DNA from: CAZGRP01 sp964527995
GTDB taxonomy: Bacteria; Zhuqueibacterota; Zhuqueibacteria; Oceanimicrobiales; CAZGRP01
Direction: 5' to 3'
Length of the DNA: 40,688 bases
Assembly: GCA_964527995.1 (NCBI GenBank)
Contig: CAZGRP010000039.1
Location: 1-40,688 of the forward strand
The notes beneath the pieces are model-generated. The model was not told where the DNA came from and ran no database searches. It worked only from the letters and a program-made list of their open reading frames with translations. This document shows, in pieces, positions 25,902 to 33,226 of the stretch (position 1 is its first letter; each line of letters begins with the position of its first letter). The position numbers and the translations under genes were made by a program.

Positions 25902-26030
25902 GATTTTTTACAAACCATCCTCAACCTTAGCTGGATTGTCTTCGTGGCGGCAAGCGGCGCAGCCATCATTGTGGCGGACCAGCTGCGGCATCCGGTTCGT
26001 CGTCTTTTCGATCCGCAGTCCGACCCATGA
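25902..26030 (+). other. Possible short membrane peptide gene lacking a normal start codon
   Basis: Between an in-frame TGA at 25899 and TGA at 26028, 42 codons encode a plausible single membrane helix followed by a basic then acidic tail (SWIVFVAASGAAIIVADQL, then RHPVRRLFDPQSDP). The frame ends 21 nt before the subunit II ATG, as an operon gene would. No ATG, GTG or TTG occurs before the helix; ATC at 25917 or ATT at 25935 would be needed, or a base is missing in the T-run at 25904-25909. Coding status is uncertain. Confidence 0.25.
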
Positions 26031-26051
26031 CCTAACCACGGGAACCGCTCC

Positions 26052-26711
26052 ATGCTAAACTGGCTTCCAGAGAACGTCTCGAGTTTCGGCGGCGATGTGG
26101 ATTTTCTTTTCCGGCTCATCTACTACATCACTGCCACGGTTTTCGTCCTTGTTGCCATTACCCTGGTGGTGTTCTTGATCCTCTATCGCAGCCGCGAGGG
26201 TCGCCGAGCGACGTACACGCATGGCAGCACCGTGCTGGAGATCACCTGGACGTCGGTGACTCTGGTGATCATGCTCGTCCTTGCCTTTCTCAGCCGGTCG
26301 ACCTGGGCCGAGATCAAACAGACCCTGCCGCCGGGCGATGTCACCGTCCAGATCATGGCGAAGCAGTTCGCCTGGGAGATCACCTACCCCGGCCCCGACG
26401 GGGCCTTCGGCAGCGACGACGACCTACACGTAGAGAATGAACTGCATGTGCCTGTGGGCAAGGTGGTGCGCGTGCAGCTGACCTCGAAAGATGTGATCCA
26501 CAGCTTTTTCCTGCCCAACTTGCGACTCAAGCAGGATGCTTTGCCGGGTCGCGTCATCGGGGTCTGGTTCAAAGCCACCAAGCCGGGTCGCTATGAGATT
26601 GCCTGCGCTGAATTATGCGGCTTCGGGCACTATACGATGCGTGGTTGGCTCACGGTTCACACCGCCGAAGACTATGACGCCTGGGTGAAAGAAAACTGGC
26701 CCTCAGAATAA
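26052..26711 (+). CDS. coxB: Cytochrome c oxidase subunit II (CuA subunit)
   Basis: A 219-residue subunit II. Two membrane helices lie at about 16-45 and 68-90, followed by the periplasmic cupredoxin domain. The CuA site is complete: a His in KDVIHSFFLPNLRLKQDALPG, then CAELCGFGHYTM with both Cys, the Glu carbonyl ligand, the His and the Met. The aromatic patch FAWEITYPGPDG near 110 is the usual electron-entry strand. There is no fused cytochrome c domain, so this is the aa3 rather than caa3 layout. It takes electrons from cytochrome c to heme a in subunit I. First clear gene of the operon, with the subunit I gene 40 nt downstream. Confidence 0.96.
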   Translation: MLNWLPENVSSFGGDVDFLFRLIYYITATVFVLVAITLVVFLILYRSREGRRATYTHGSTVLEITWTSVTLVIMLVLAFLSRSTWAEIKQTLPPGDVTVQIMAKQFAWEITYPGPDGAFGSDDDLHVENELHVPVGKVVRVQLTSKDVIHSFFLPNLRLKQDALPGRVIGVWFKATKPGRYEIACAELCGFGHYTMRGWLTVHTAEDYDAWVKENWPSE

Positions 26712-26751
26712 AGACGACGGACGGCAGACCTTTCAGAGGAGCAAGCAAGTC

Positions 26752-28503
26752 ATGAGCGATTCGGCTGCTGTGTCAGAAGCCAGGCATGAGGTCCAGCACA
26801 CGGAGCCCGGTTTTTGGCGCAAGTATGTATTTTCGACCGACCACAAAATGATCGGCCGCCAGTTTCTGTTCTTGGGTCTATTCATGATGGTCGTCGGGGG
26901 GCTGGCTGCATTGATGGTGCGCTGGCAGCTTGCGTGGCCTGAAACCGCGGTGCCCGGGTTCAAGTGGGTTCCGGAGCCGTACATGTTCGAGGGCATCATC
27001 GGGCCCGACTTTTACAACACCCTGTTCACCATGCATGCCACGATCATGATCTTCTTTGTGATCGTGCCCATCCTGGTGGGGGCGTTTGGCAACTTCTTGA
27101 TCCCGCTGATGATCGGCACGCGCGACATGGCCTTCCCGCGGCTCAATATGGCCTCCTTCTGGACGGGCGTCGTCGCTGGAATCGTGATGTTGTCGTCCTT
27201 CTTCGTGCATGCCGGGGCGGCGGCCAGCGGCTGGACGGCCTACGTGCCGCTGTCGGCCAAGCCCATCTGGACGGGTGTCGACTGGGGACAGGACCTGTGG
27301 ATCATTGCCCTGATCATCGTTGGCATCTCGTCGTTGATGGGGTCGATCAACTACATCACGACGATCATCAACATGCGAACACCCGGCATGACGTTCTTCA
27401 GGATGCCGCTGACTGTGTGGGCGCTTTTCATCGTCGCGGTTCTGCTTCTCCTGGCAGTGCCGGTGCTGACGGCCGGATTGCTGATGCTGCTGTTCGACCG
27501 GCGTCTGGGCACCGCCTTCTTTCTTCCGGCCGGCGGCGGGGACCCGCTTTTGTGGCAGCACCTTTTCTGGTTCTTCGGTCATCCCGAGGTCTATATCCTG
27601 ATCCTGCCGGCGATGGGGATCGCTTCCGACATCATTTCCACCTTTTCACGCAAACCAATCTTCGGCTACCGCGCCATGGCCTATGCCATGATGGCCATCG
27701 CCTTCCTCGGCTTCATCGTTTGGGGACATCACATGTTCCAGAGCGGCATGAACCCAACGCTGGGGGCAACGTTCATGACCTCGACGATGCTGATCGCCGT
27801 GCCCTCAGCCATCAAGACCTTCAACTGGTTGGGCACCATCTGGCGAGGTTCGATCCGTTTCACCACCCCGATGCTTTTCGCTCTGGCGTTCGTGTCGATG
27901 TTCGTCATCGGCGGTTTGAGCGGCATCTTCATGGCTTCCACACCGGTCGACATCTTCATCCACGATACCTACTTCATCGTTGCCCACATCCACTATGTTC
28001 TCTTCGGCGGCAGCCTGATGGGGGTGTTTGCTGCCATCTACTACTGGTTCCCCAAGATGTTCGGCCGCATGATGAACGAGAAGCTTGGCAAGATCCACTT
28101 TGCTCTTACTTTCATCTTTTTCAACGGCGCCTTCTTTCCCATGCACATCCTTGGTGTCGGCGGGATGATGCGCCGCATCTACAATCCGACCTATTACGAG
28201 TTCTTGAAGCCGCTTCAGCCGATCAATCAGCTCATCACCATCAGCGCCATCTGCCTGGGAATTGCCCAGTTGATTATCGTATTCAACTTCTTTTGGAGTC
28301 TATGGCGCGGCCCCAAGGCGGAACAAAACCCGTGGCGAGCCAACAGCCTGGAATGGGCTGCGCCGACGCCGGTGCCACACGGCAACTGGGGTGAGCGCGT
28401 CCCCACGGTCTATCGCGGTCCGTACGAATACAGTTCACCCGAGGTATCCGAAGACTACCTGCCGCAGAACAAGCTCCTCGAACCTGAGACGGTGGCGGCA
28501 TGA
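26752..28503 (+). CDS. coxA: Cytochrome c oxidase subunit I (A1-type heme-copper oxidase)
   Basis: A 583-residue catalytic subunit with about 12 membrane helices. Heme a ligands are the His in FTMHATIMIFF and the second His of VAHIHYV; the first His of that motif binds heme a3. CuB ligands are H277 in FFGHPEVY and the pair in WGHHMF, and Y281 can form the His-Tyr crosslink. E279 of HPEVY, the D-channel TRDMAFPRLN and the K-channel Lys in SAIKTFNW are all present, marking the A1 family with both proton channels. It reduces O2 to water with proton pumping. The ribosome site GAGGAGCAAG precedes the ATG. The C-terminal ~50 residues are hydrophilic. The stop overlaps a possible ATG of the heme A synthase frame. 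Confidence 0.97.
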   Translation: MSDSAAVSEARHEVQHTEPGFWRKYVFSTDHKMIGRQFLFLGLFMMVVGGLAALMVRWQLAWPETAVPGFKWVPEPYMFEGIIGPDFYNTLFTMHATIMIFFVIVPILVGAFGNFLIPLMIGTRDMAFPRLNMASFWTGVVAGIVMLSSFFVHAGAAASGWTAYVPLSAKPIWTGVDWGQDLWIIALIIVGISSLMGSINYITTIINMRTPGMTFFRMPLTVWALFIVAVLLLLAVPVLTAGLLMLLFDRRLGTAFFLPAGGGDPLLWQHLFWFFGHPEVYILILPAMGIASDIISTFSRKPIFGYRAMAYAMMAIAFLGFIVWGHHMFQSGMNPTLGATFMTSTMLIAVPSAIKTFNWLGTIWRGSIRFTTPMLFALAFVSMFVIGGLSGIFMASTPVDIFIHDTYFIVAHIHYVLFGGSLMGVFAAIYYWFPKMFGRMMNEKLGKIHFALTFIFFNGAFFPMHILGVGGMMRRIYNPTYYEFLKPLQPINQLITISAICLGIAQLIIVFNFFWSLWRGPKAEQNPWRANSLEWAAPTPVPHGNWGERVPTVYRGPYEYSSPEVSEDYLPQNKLLEPETVAA

Positions 28504-28508
28504 GGGGG
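28502..28508 (+). promoter_or_regulatory. Ribosome site that decides the ctaA start
   Basis: GAGGGGG lies 6 nt before the ATG at 28515. The alternative ATG at 28500 overlaps the coxA stop but has no upstream purine tract, so 28515 is preferred. The site overlaps the coxA stop codon. Confidence 0.55.
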
Positions 28509-28514
28509 TTCAGG

Positions 28515-29504
28515 ATGTCAGATGCGAGTGGCGTCGGCAGGGCGGACATGCCTCCGCCCAACCTTTGGTTGCACAGGTATGCCGTGTTGACGGCCTGTGC
28601 CACCTTTCTGCTGATTTTCGTCGGCGGCCTGGTGACCAGCACGGGCTCCGGCCTGTCCGTACCGGACTGGCCACTCTCCTATGGGCAGGTCTTTCCGGCG
28701 ATGCAGGGAGGGGTTCTCTACGAGCACGGGCACCGCATGGTGGCAGCTTTCGTGGGCCTGCTGACTGTGATTCTGGCGGTATGGGTCTGGCGGAAGGAAC
28801 CACGGCGGTGGGTGCGCTGGCTGGCGGCGGCTGCGCTGATGGCCGTCATCTTGCAAGGTGTGCTTGGTGGCCTGACGGTGCTCCTGGGGTTGCCTCTGCT
28901 CGTCTCTGTTTTTCACGCCTGTCTGGCCCAGGCCTTCTTTGCGTCAACCGTGGTGCTGGCTGTGGTGACCCGTCCGTCGTGGGTGCGGCCAGCGTCATCA
29001 GCCGCTGGCAGTGTCGCCCTGTCGGCGGTGAGGCTGGCGGGCCTGACGACCTTCGCCGTCTATGTGCAGCTCGTCCTCGGAGCCGTCATGCGCCATATGG
29101 GCGCCGGACTCGCAATTCCTGATTTTCCGCTCGCCTTCGGGAAGTTGATCCCTCCGATCCTTTCGGAAAGGGTCCTCATCCATTTTGTGCACCGCCTGGG
29201 GGCAGTGACGGTGGCGACCTTGGTCATTTGGACAGCCGTGCGAATGCTTCGGCAGACGCCTCGCCAGGACGCGATTGTCCGCTCGTCCATCCTTCTTCTC
29301 GTCCTCCTGGCTGGCCAGATGACGCTGGGTGCCCTGGCGGTTCTGTCGCGGCTTTCGGTGTTGCCGACCACGGCTCACGTGGCGGGCGGTGCCGCCCTGT
29401 TGGCGACGGCCCTGTTCCTCACCCTTCGCTCCTATCGGCTTTCCGCCGCAGCGGCTGAAACGCCTGGGAGGGGGTGGATTGCTCAGGAGGTTCCTGCATG
29501 TTGA
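28515..29504 (+). CDS. ctaA: CtaA, heme A synthase
   Basis: A 329-residue membrane protein with eight predicted helices in two similar halves, as in the COX15/CtaA family. Heme-binding and catalytic His are in YEHGHRMVA, SVFHACLAQ, IHFVHRLGAV and TTAHVAGG. The repeated TSTGSGLSVPDWPLSYGQ and RHMGAGLAIPDFPLAFGK loops are a strong family signature. It oxidises the C8 methyl of heme O to a formyl group, giving the heme A needed by subunit I. The start at 28515 has its own GAGGGGG ribosome site. The last 7 nt overlap the heme O synthase gene. Confidence 0.95.
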   Translation: MSDASGVGRADMPPPNLWLHRYAVLTACATFLLIFVGGLVTSTGSGLSVPDWPLSYGQVFPAMQGGVLYEHGHRMVAAFVGLLTVILAVWVWRKEPRRWVRWLAAAALMAVILQGVLGGLTVLLGLPLLVSVFHACLAQAFFASTVVLAVVTRPSWVRPASSAAGSVALSAVRLAGLTTFAVYVQLVLGAVMRHMGAGLAIPDFPLAFGKLIPPILSERVLIHFVHRLGAVTVATLVIWTAVRMLRQTPRQDAIVRSSILLLVLLAGQMTLGALAVLSRLSVLPTTAHVAGGAALLATALFLTLRSYRLSAAAAETPGRGWIAQEVPAC

Positions 29505-30397
29505 CCCAGACCGAAACGGTGGATCTCCGGCTGACCCAAGTTCTGCGCAAGAGCATGGACCTGGTGACACTTGCCAAGCCTCGACTGGTTTCGCTCATTC
29601 TGTTCAGCACCTTCGCTGGTTTTTATTCCGCCTCTTCCGACGCCATCGGTGCCGCCCTCCTCCACGTGCTGATGGGAACCGCGCTGGCGGCGGGCGGCGC
29701 GCTGGCGCTGAACCAGTACTACGAGCGTGACATCGACGCCAGGATGAGGCGCACCCGCAACAGGCCGCTTGCCGCTGGCCGACTCGAGCCTGCTGAAGGG
29801 CTGGCTCTTGGCATGGCCATGAGCATCGCTGGCATCCTCTATCTCGCCCTGGTGGTCAACGTCGCCAGTGCCTTGGTGACGGCGATGACTGTTGTCAGCT
29901 ATCTTCTGCTCTACACGCCCCTCAAGCGCAGGACACCCCTTTGCACTGTGGTCGGGGCCGTGCCGGGCGCGTTGCCACCTGTGACCGGGTGGGTGGCTGC
30001 TACCGGGGAGTTCGGCGCCGGCGCCTGGGTGCTTTTTGCGATCCTGTTCTTATGGCAGCTGCCGCACTCCCTGGCCATCGCCCGGCTTTATCGCGAGGAT
30101 TATGCCCGTGCCGGCCTCAGACTGCTTCCCATCGTAGACCCGAAGGGCGGCAGCACAGAGCGGCAGGTGGTCATGAACTGCCTGGCTCTCCTGCCCGTGG
30201 CGCTTCTGCCGACCGTGATCGGCCTGACCGGAACGGTCTATTTCTTCGGCTCGCTCGTGCTCGGAGCCGGCTTCTTGTGGTGTGCCATCGGCATGGCTGT
30301 TTCGCGCTCCACCGCCGCGGCGGGTCGTGTGTTGTTCGCCTCGTTCATCTATCTGCCAGCATTGCTGACGTTGATGACTCTCGACAAGGTGACGTGA
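29498..30397 (+). CDS. ctaB: CtaB, protoheme IX farnesyltransferase (heme O synthase)
   Basis: A 299-residue UbiA-superfamily prenyltransferase with eight or nine helices. The first Asp-rich motif is NQYYERDIDARMRRTRNRPL and the second region has YTPLKRRTPLCTVVGAVPGALPPVTGW, both typical of CtaB. The block REDYARAGLRLLPIVDP is also characteristic. It adds farnesyl to heme B, making heme O, which CtaA then oxidises. An AGGAGG at 29484-29489 lies 8 nt before the ATG at 29498, fixing the start inside the ctaA coding end. The stop TGA shares its A with the ATG of the next small gene (TGATG at 30395-30399). Confidence 0.95.
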   Translation: MLTQTETVDLRLTQVLRKSMDLVTLAKPRLVSLILFSTFAGFYSASSDAIGAALLHVLMGTALAAGGALALNQYYERDIDARMRRTRNRPLAAGRLEPAEGLALGMAMSIAGILYLALVVNVASALVTAMTVVSYLLLYTPLKRRTPLCTVVGAVPGALPPVTGWVAATGEFGAGAWVLFAILFLWQLPHSLAIARLYREDYARAGLRLLPIVDPKGGSTERQVVMNCLALLPVALLPTVIGLTGTVYFFGSLVLGAGFLWCAIGMAVSRSTAAAGRVLFASFIYLPALLTLMTLDKVT

Positions 30398-30528
30398 TGG
30401 CTCTGTTTGAGATTGTGCGCAGCCCGGCCGAGGGTGACAGGAACCGCCGTCTCGGGTTCTTGCTCGTCGGCGTCTTTGCACTGCTGTTCCTTATGTCCCT
30501 GATCACGATCATTTTGCGAAAGCCATGA
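30397..30528 (+). CDS. 43-residue single-helix membrane peptide in the oxidase operon
   Basis: The ATG at 30397 shares a base with the ctaB stop, and its own stop overlaps the ATG of the next gene (ATGA, 30525-30528), so it is translationally coupled on both sides. The product has an amphipathic N-terminal stretch (MALFEIVRSPAEGDRNRR), one strong membrane helix (LGFLLVGVFALLFLMSLITIIL) and a short basic tail (RKP). Several terminal oxidases have such small single-helix subunits or assembly peptides (for example CydX- or CcoS-like), but no specific family is recognised. Being locked between an assembly gene and a subunit gene, it is likely an oxidase accessory subunit or assembly factor. Confidence 0.7.
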   Translation: MALFEIVRSPAEGDRNRRLGFLLVGVFALLFLMSLITIILRKP

Positions 30529-31262
30529 CCCTTCCCCAGGCAAAGGCAACCGCGGCCGAGCACCCAGGAGGCCGGGTGGACGCGTCGGAGGTGCAGCCGG
30601 GACTGCGGCGTTCCGCCGCCGGCGACCCACCTGGTGGCTGGCGCCAGCCGCCGGGGAGTGGCGACCGCGGTGGCCCGCAGGGTTCGATGTCCGTGTGGCC
30701 CGTCGTCAGCAACGCTCGCCTGGCCATGGTGATCTTTCTCGGGGCCGAAGCCATGCTGTTCGCCGGGTTGATCAGCGCTTTTCTGGTCTTTCGATTCGGT
30801 AACGGTATGTGGCCGCCACTGGGTCAACCGCTTCTGCCCATCGGTGTCACCCTGATCAACACTGCAATCCTGCTCAGTAGTGCCTTCACCATGCGGCGGG
30901 CCAGGCAGGCCATTGCCAAGGGCCAGCGTTCGAAGTTCTTGCAGTCTCTGTTGCTTACAGTGATTCTGGGGAGCACGTTTCTGGCCATTCAGGGGTCTGA
31001 GTGGGGGCGCCTGATCAAGTTTGGCCTGACTCTATCGGCGGGGGTCTACGGCTCCACCTTCTACACACTCATCGGTATGCATGCGGCGCATGTCACGGCC
31101 GCCGTTCTGTGGCTGCTTGTGGTGCTGTGGCGTGGAAGAGTGGGTGCGTTCTCGGCCAACCGCCACACGGTGGTGGAATTGTGCTCCATGTACTGGTACT
31201 TCGTTGTGGCCGTTTGGCCGATCCTGTTTGTGCTCGTTTACCCACGTTGGGGGAGCGGCTGA
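30525..31262 (+). CDS. Heme-copper oxidase subunit III-like protein (first copy)
   Basis: A 245-residue protein. Residues 1-54 are a Gly/Pro/Arg-rich, probably disordered, extension. The remainder has five membrane helices typical of the compact bacterial subunit III: NARLAMVIFLGAEAMLFAGLISAF, LINTAILLSSAFTMRRA, LTVILGSTFLAIQGSEWGRL, YTLIGMHAAHVTAAVLWLLVV and the last helix in VELCSMYWYFVVAVWPILFVLVY. The conserved Q-x-x-EW of helix III and the GMHAAHV motif are present. Subunit III stabilises proton uptake in subunit I. The start is coupled to the 43-residue gene by ATGA; MSVWPVV at 30687 is an alternative start that would drop the extension. A second, divergent subunit III lies downstream. 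Confidence 0.9.
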   Translation: MTLPQAKATAAEHPGGRVDASEVQPGLRRSAAGDPPGGWRQPPGSGDRGGPQGSMSVWPVVSNARLAMVIFLGAEAMLFAGLISAFLVFRFGNGMWPPLGQPLLPIGVTLINTAILLSSAFTMRRARQAIAKGQRSKFLQSLLLTVILGSTFLAIQGSEWGRLIKFGLTLSAGVYGSTFYTLIGMHAAHVTAAVLWLLVVLWRGRVGAFSANRHTVVELCSMYWYFVVAVWPILFVLVYPRWGSG

Positions 31263-31305
31263 GTGTGGAGATCGCCTGAGCTGTGCCATCACAAGGCGAG
31301 GCGAA

Positions 31306-31590
31306 ATGAACCTGCGAATCGTTATTGAAGGGCTGCTGGTGACGATTGTTTTGCTTCTCCTGCCGGCCAGCTCCCACGCCTGCCCCGGGTGCTGGAGTGC
31401 TGCCTCAGGCAGTGGCAATGCGCTCGCCGGTGGCTGGTTTTGGAGTTTTCTGGTGTTGCTCTCCCTGCCGGCGGCGCTGGTTTTGTCGATTGGCGGCTGG
31501 CTGCTCCATCAGTCCAGGAGAGCGCGAAGATCGGCCCTGGAGGAGAGCAAGTATCTGGTTTCATCCAGTGCGAAGGAGGTCCTGAATTGA
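31306..31590 (+). CDS. Small exported CPGC membrane protein in the oxidase operon
   Basis: A 94-residue protein with a signal sequence (IEGLLVTIVLLLLPASSHA) and cleavage after HA, placing C26-P-G-C29 at the mature N-terminus in the periplasm. A short Gly/Ser stretch follows, then one membrane helix (WFWSFLVLLSLPAALVLSIGGWLL) and a basic then polar cytoplasmic tail. Similar small membrane proteins with N-terminal CPxC are found in oxidase operons of other phyla. The paired Cys could handle copper or thiol redox during CuA assembly, but this is inference. AGGCGAGG precedes the ATG. Its stop overlaps the TTG start of the next gene (TTGA), so the two are coupled. Confidence 0.75.
   Translation: MNLRIVIEGLLVTIVLLLLPASSHACPGCWSAASGSGNALAGGWFWSFLVLLSLPAALVLSIGGWLLHQSRRARRSALEESKYLVSSSAKEVLN
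31573..31579 (+). promoter_or_regulatory. Ribosome site supporting a TTG start for the second subunit III
   Basis: AAGGAGG lies 7 nt before the TTG at 31587. No ATG is available near this point in the frame, so this site together with the TTGA overlap fixes the unusual start. Confidence 0.7.
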
Positions 31591-32204
31591 GTGAAGCAGC
31601 CGCAGTGCTGGCAAAAGTCGACGCAGTCGAGTCGCCGCTGGTTCCTGAAAGCCGTGGCAAACTGGGCATGTGGACATTTCTCGCCGGCGATGCCCTGAAT
31701 TTCGGTGGGCTGCTGGCAGGCTACGGAGCTTTGCGGGCATCGAGTGGGAACTGGCCTGTGCCGTCCCATGTCTTCGACATCGGCCTTGTCGGCTTCATGA
31801 CGTTCTTGCTGATCTGCAGCAGCGTCACCATGGTGCTCAGCCTGGAGGCCATCAAGAGCGGCGACCGTCGCGGCCTGCGGATTTTCCTGCTGCTCACCAT
31901 CCTGGGCGGGCTGATTTTTCTTCTGTGTCAGGCCTATGAGTGGAATCACCTCATCCGCGAGGGTGTGCGACTGAACGGCAACCCTTTCGGGGCGGCGCTT
32001 TTCGGCACGACTTTCTTTGTGCTCACCGGGTTCCACGGTATGCACGTTTTCGGTGGGGTTGTCTACCTCTCGACTCTTGTCGGGAAATCCTTCGGGGGCA
32101 GCCTTTCTCAGCAACGGTACCACCCGGTGGAGATCGCCGGACTCTACTGGCACTTCGTGGATCTGGTGTGGATCCTGATCTTCACCTTCGTCTACCTGAT
32201 TTAG
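31587..32204 (+). CDS. coxC: Cytochrome c oxidase subunit III (second copy)
   Basis: A 205-residue protein starting at TTG 31587, which overlaps the stop of the CPGC gene. Five membrane helices are evident: GKLGMWTFLAGDALNFGGLLAGYG, GLVGFMTFLLICSSVTMVLSLEAI, LRIFLLLTILGGLIFLLCQAYEW, GTTFFVLTGFHGMHVFGGVVYLSTL and the last in IAGLYWHFVDLVWILIFTFVYL. The FFVLTGFHGMHV and LYWHFVDLVWI motifs are the classic subunit III signature, closer to canonical CtaE/CoxC than the copy at 30525. It is probably the main subunit III, with the other copy an added or alternative partner. The subunit IV gene follows after 36 nt. Confidence 0.94.
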   Translation: MSEAAAVLAKVDAVESPLVPESRGKLGMWTFLAGDALNFGGLLAGYGALRASSGNWPVPSHVFDIGLVGFMTFLLICSSVTMVLSLEAIKSGDRRGLRIFLLLTILGGLIFLLCQAYEWNHLIREGVRLNGNPFGAALFGTTFFVLTGFHGMHVFGGVVYLSTLVGKSFGGSLSQQRYHPVEIAGLYWHFVDLVWILIFTFVYLI

Positions 32205-32240
32205 CATCGCACAGAGCCATTGGCCGAGGAGAGAGTTCCC

Positions 32241-32573
32241 ATGGCAACGGAAGGAGTTGGAAGGTCGGTTTATCTCAAGGTGTTTTTCTGGCTTGCGGCG
32301 CTGACAGCCATTGAGATCGCTCTTACCTATGCACCGATCCCCAAGTTGCTCATCGACAGCAGCCTGGTTCTGTTCTCACTGGCGAAGGCATCCATGGTCG
32401 CCATGTTTTTTATGCATCTGAAATTTGAGCGGAGGGCATTGTCGTTGTTTGCCCTGGCCCCCCTGGCGCTCAGTATCCTGCTTCTCGTGGCTTTGCTCCC
32501 TGACCTCTCTTCCAGCTCGAAAACAGCCAACACGCGATCAGGGGCCACAGAGGTAGCCGTCATCGTCGAGTAA
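32241..32573 (+). CDS. Cytochrome c oxidase subunit IV (prokaryotic type)
   Basis: A 110-residue protein with three membrane helices (VYLKVFFWLAALTAIEIALTY, LLIDSSLVLFSLAKASMVAMFFMHL, LFALAPLALSILLLVALLPDL) and the MFFMHLKFE motif of the bacterial COX4/CtaF family. It helps assembly or stability of the oxidase and is not catalytic. The ATG at 32241 follows GAGGAGAG at good spacing; a TTG at 32220 is in frame but overlaps that ribosome site. The C-terminal ~20 residues are hydrophilic. Confidence 0.9.
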   Translation: MATEGVGRSVYLKVFFWLAALTAIEIALTYAPIPKLLIDSSLVLFSLAKASMVAMFFMHLKFERRALSLFALAPLALSILLLVALLPDLSSSSKTANTRSGATEVAVIVE

Positions 32574-32717
32574 CAGCCGCCTTGGGGGACAGGCTGTCGC
32601 GGAAGGTGTCTCAGAGGTGCCAGTGGAAGGAAAAGGGCTCGGGTGCCCAAAGCCGCTGACGGTCGTGGCGTTTCGAAGCGGCTCCTCCCCGTCGATCCGA
32701 CATGAGAAACGGAAACG

Positions 32718-33146
32718 ATGCTCTCCATTCAGGACCTGCCAGCTGTCAACGCCGGTTTGAACGCCACCAGTGCGGTTTTCCTCACCTTTGGATATTCCTT
32801 CATCAGGCGAAAAAGAGTCGCGGCCCATCGTTTCTGCATGCTGGCGGCTTTTGCCGCTTCCATCCTTTTCTTCACCTCCTATTTGATCTACCATGCCCAC
32901 GTCGGGTCGCGGCACTTTGCCGGCCAGGGGTGGGTACGCCCTGTCTATTTTACCATCCTGATCAGTCACACTTTGCTGGCCGTTTTGGTGCCGGTGCTGG
33001 CGGTGATTACACTCTACCGCGCACTCAAAGGGCGCTTTGACCGACATGCGCCCATCGCACGCTGGACGCTACCGATCTGGCTCTATGTCTCGGCTACAGG
33101 AGTGGTGATCTACTGGATGCTGTATTGGCTCTTTCCCGCCGGTTGA
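32718..33146 (+). CDS. DUF420 membrane protein (CtaM/YozB family)
   Basis: A 142-residue protein with four membrane helices. DUF420 hallmarks are the N-terminal LPAVNAGLNATSAVFLTFGY, KRVAAHRFCMLAAF, the TSYLIYH segment followed by RPVYFTILISHTLLA, and the basic HAPIARWTLPIWLYVSATGV near the end. The conserved His are in AAHRF, YHAHVG, SHTLL and DRHAP. The Staphylococcus relative CtaM is needed for function of its aa3 quinol oxidase, so an oxidase assembly role fits. It lies 144 nt after subunit IV and is probably the last gene of the operon. No ScoI/SenC or Cox11-type copper chaperone gene is present in the window. Confidence 0.9.
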   Translation: MLSIQDLPAVNAGLNATSAVFLTFGYSFIRRKRVAAHRFCMLAAFAASILFFTSYLIYHAHVGSRHFAGQGWVRPVYFTILISHTLLAVLVPVLAVITLYRALKGRFDRHAPIARWTLPIWLYVSATGVVIYWMLYWLFPAG

Positions 33147-33226
33147 CCTGAGGTCTCCGCGCCCCGTATTGGATCCCGCCATAGCGGGCCGCAAGGCAGG
33201 TGGTCGGTTTTCGCCGGCCGGTCTAC

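Larger units (their letters stand above)
25645..26051. other. Upstream region of the terminal-oxidase operon
   Basis: This 407-base spacer carries a decayed repeat just after the NamZ stop (25653-25668), a strong sigma70-like promoter (25806-25834) and a short open frame with a membrane-helix-like product but no ATG, GTG or TTG at its head (25902-26030). No hairpin with a T-tract was found between the NamZ gene and the promoter. Confidence 0.6.

Noticed and set aside
33175..33188. Hairpin CCCGC-CATA-GCGGG between two convergent genes as a terminator
   Set aside because: The stem is only 5 bp and no T-tract follows on either strand, so it does not meet the usual criteria.
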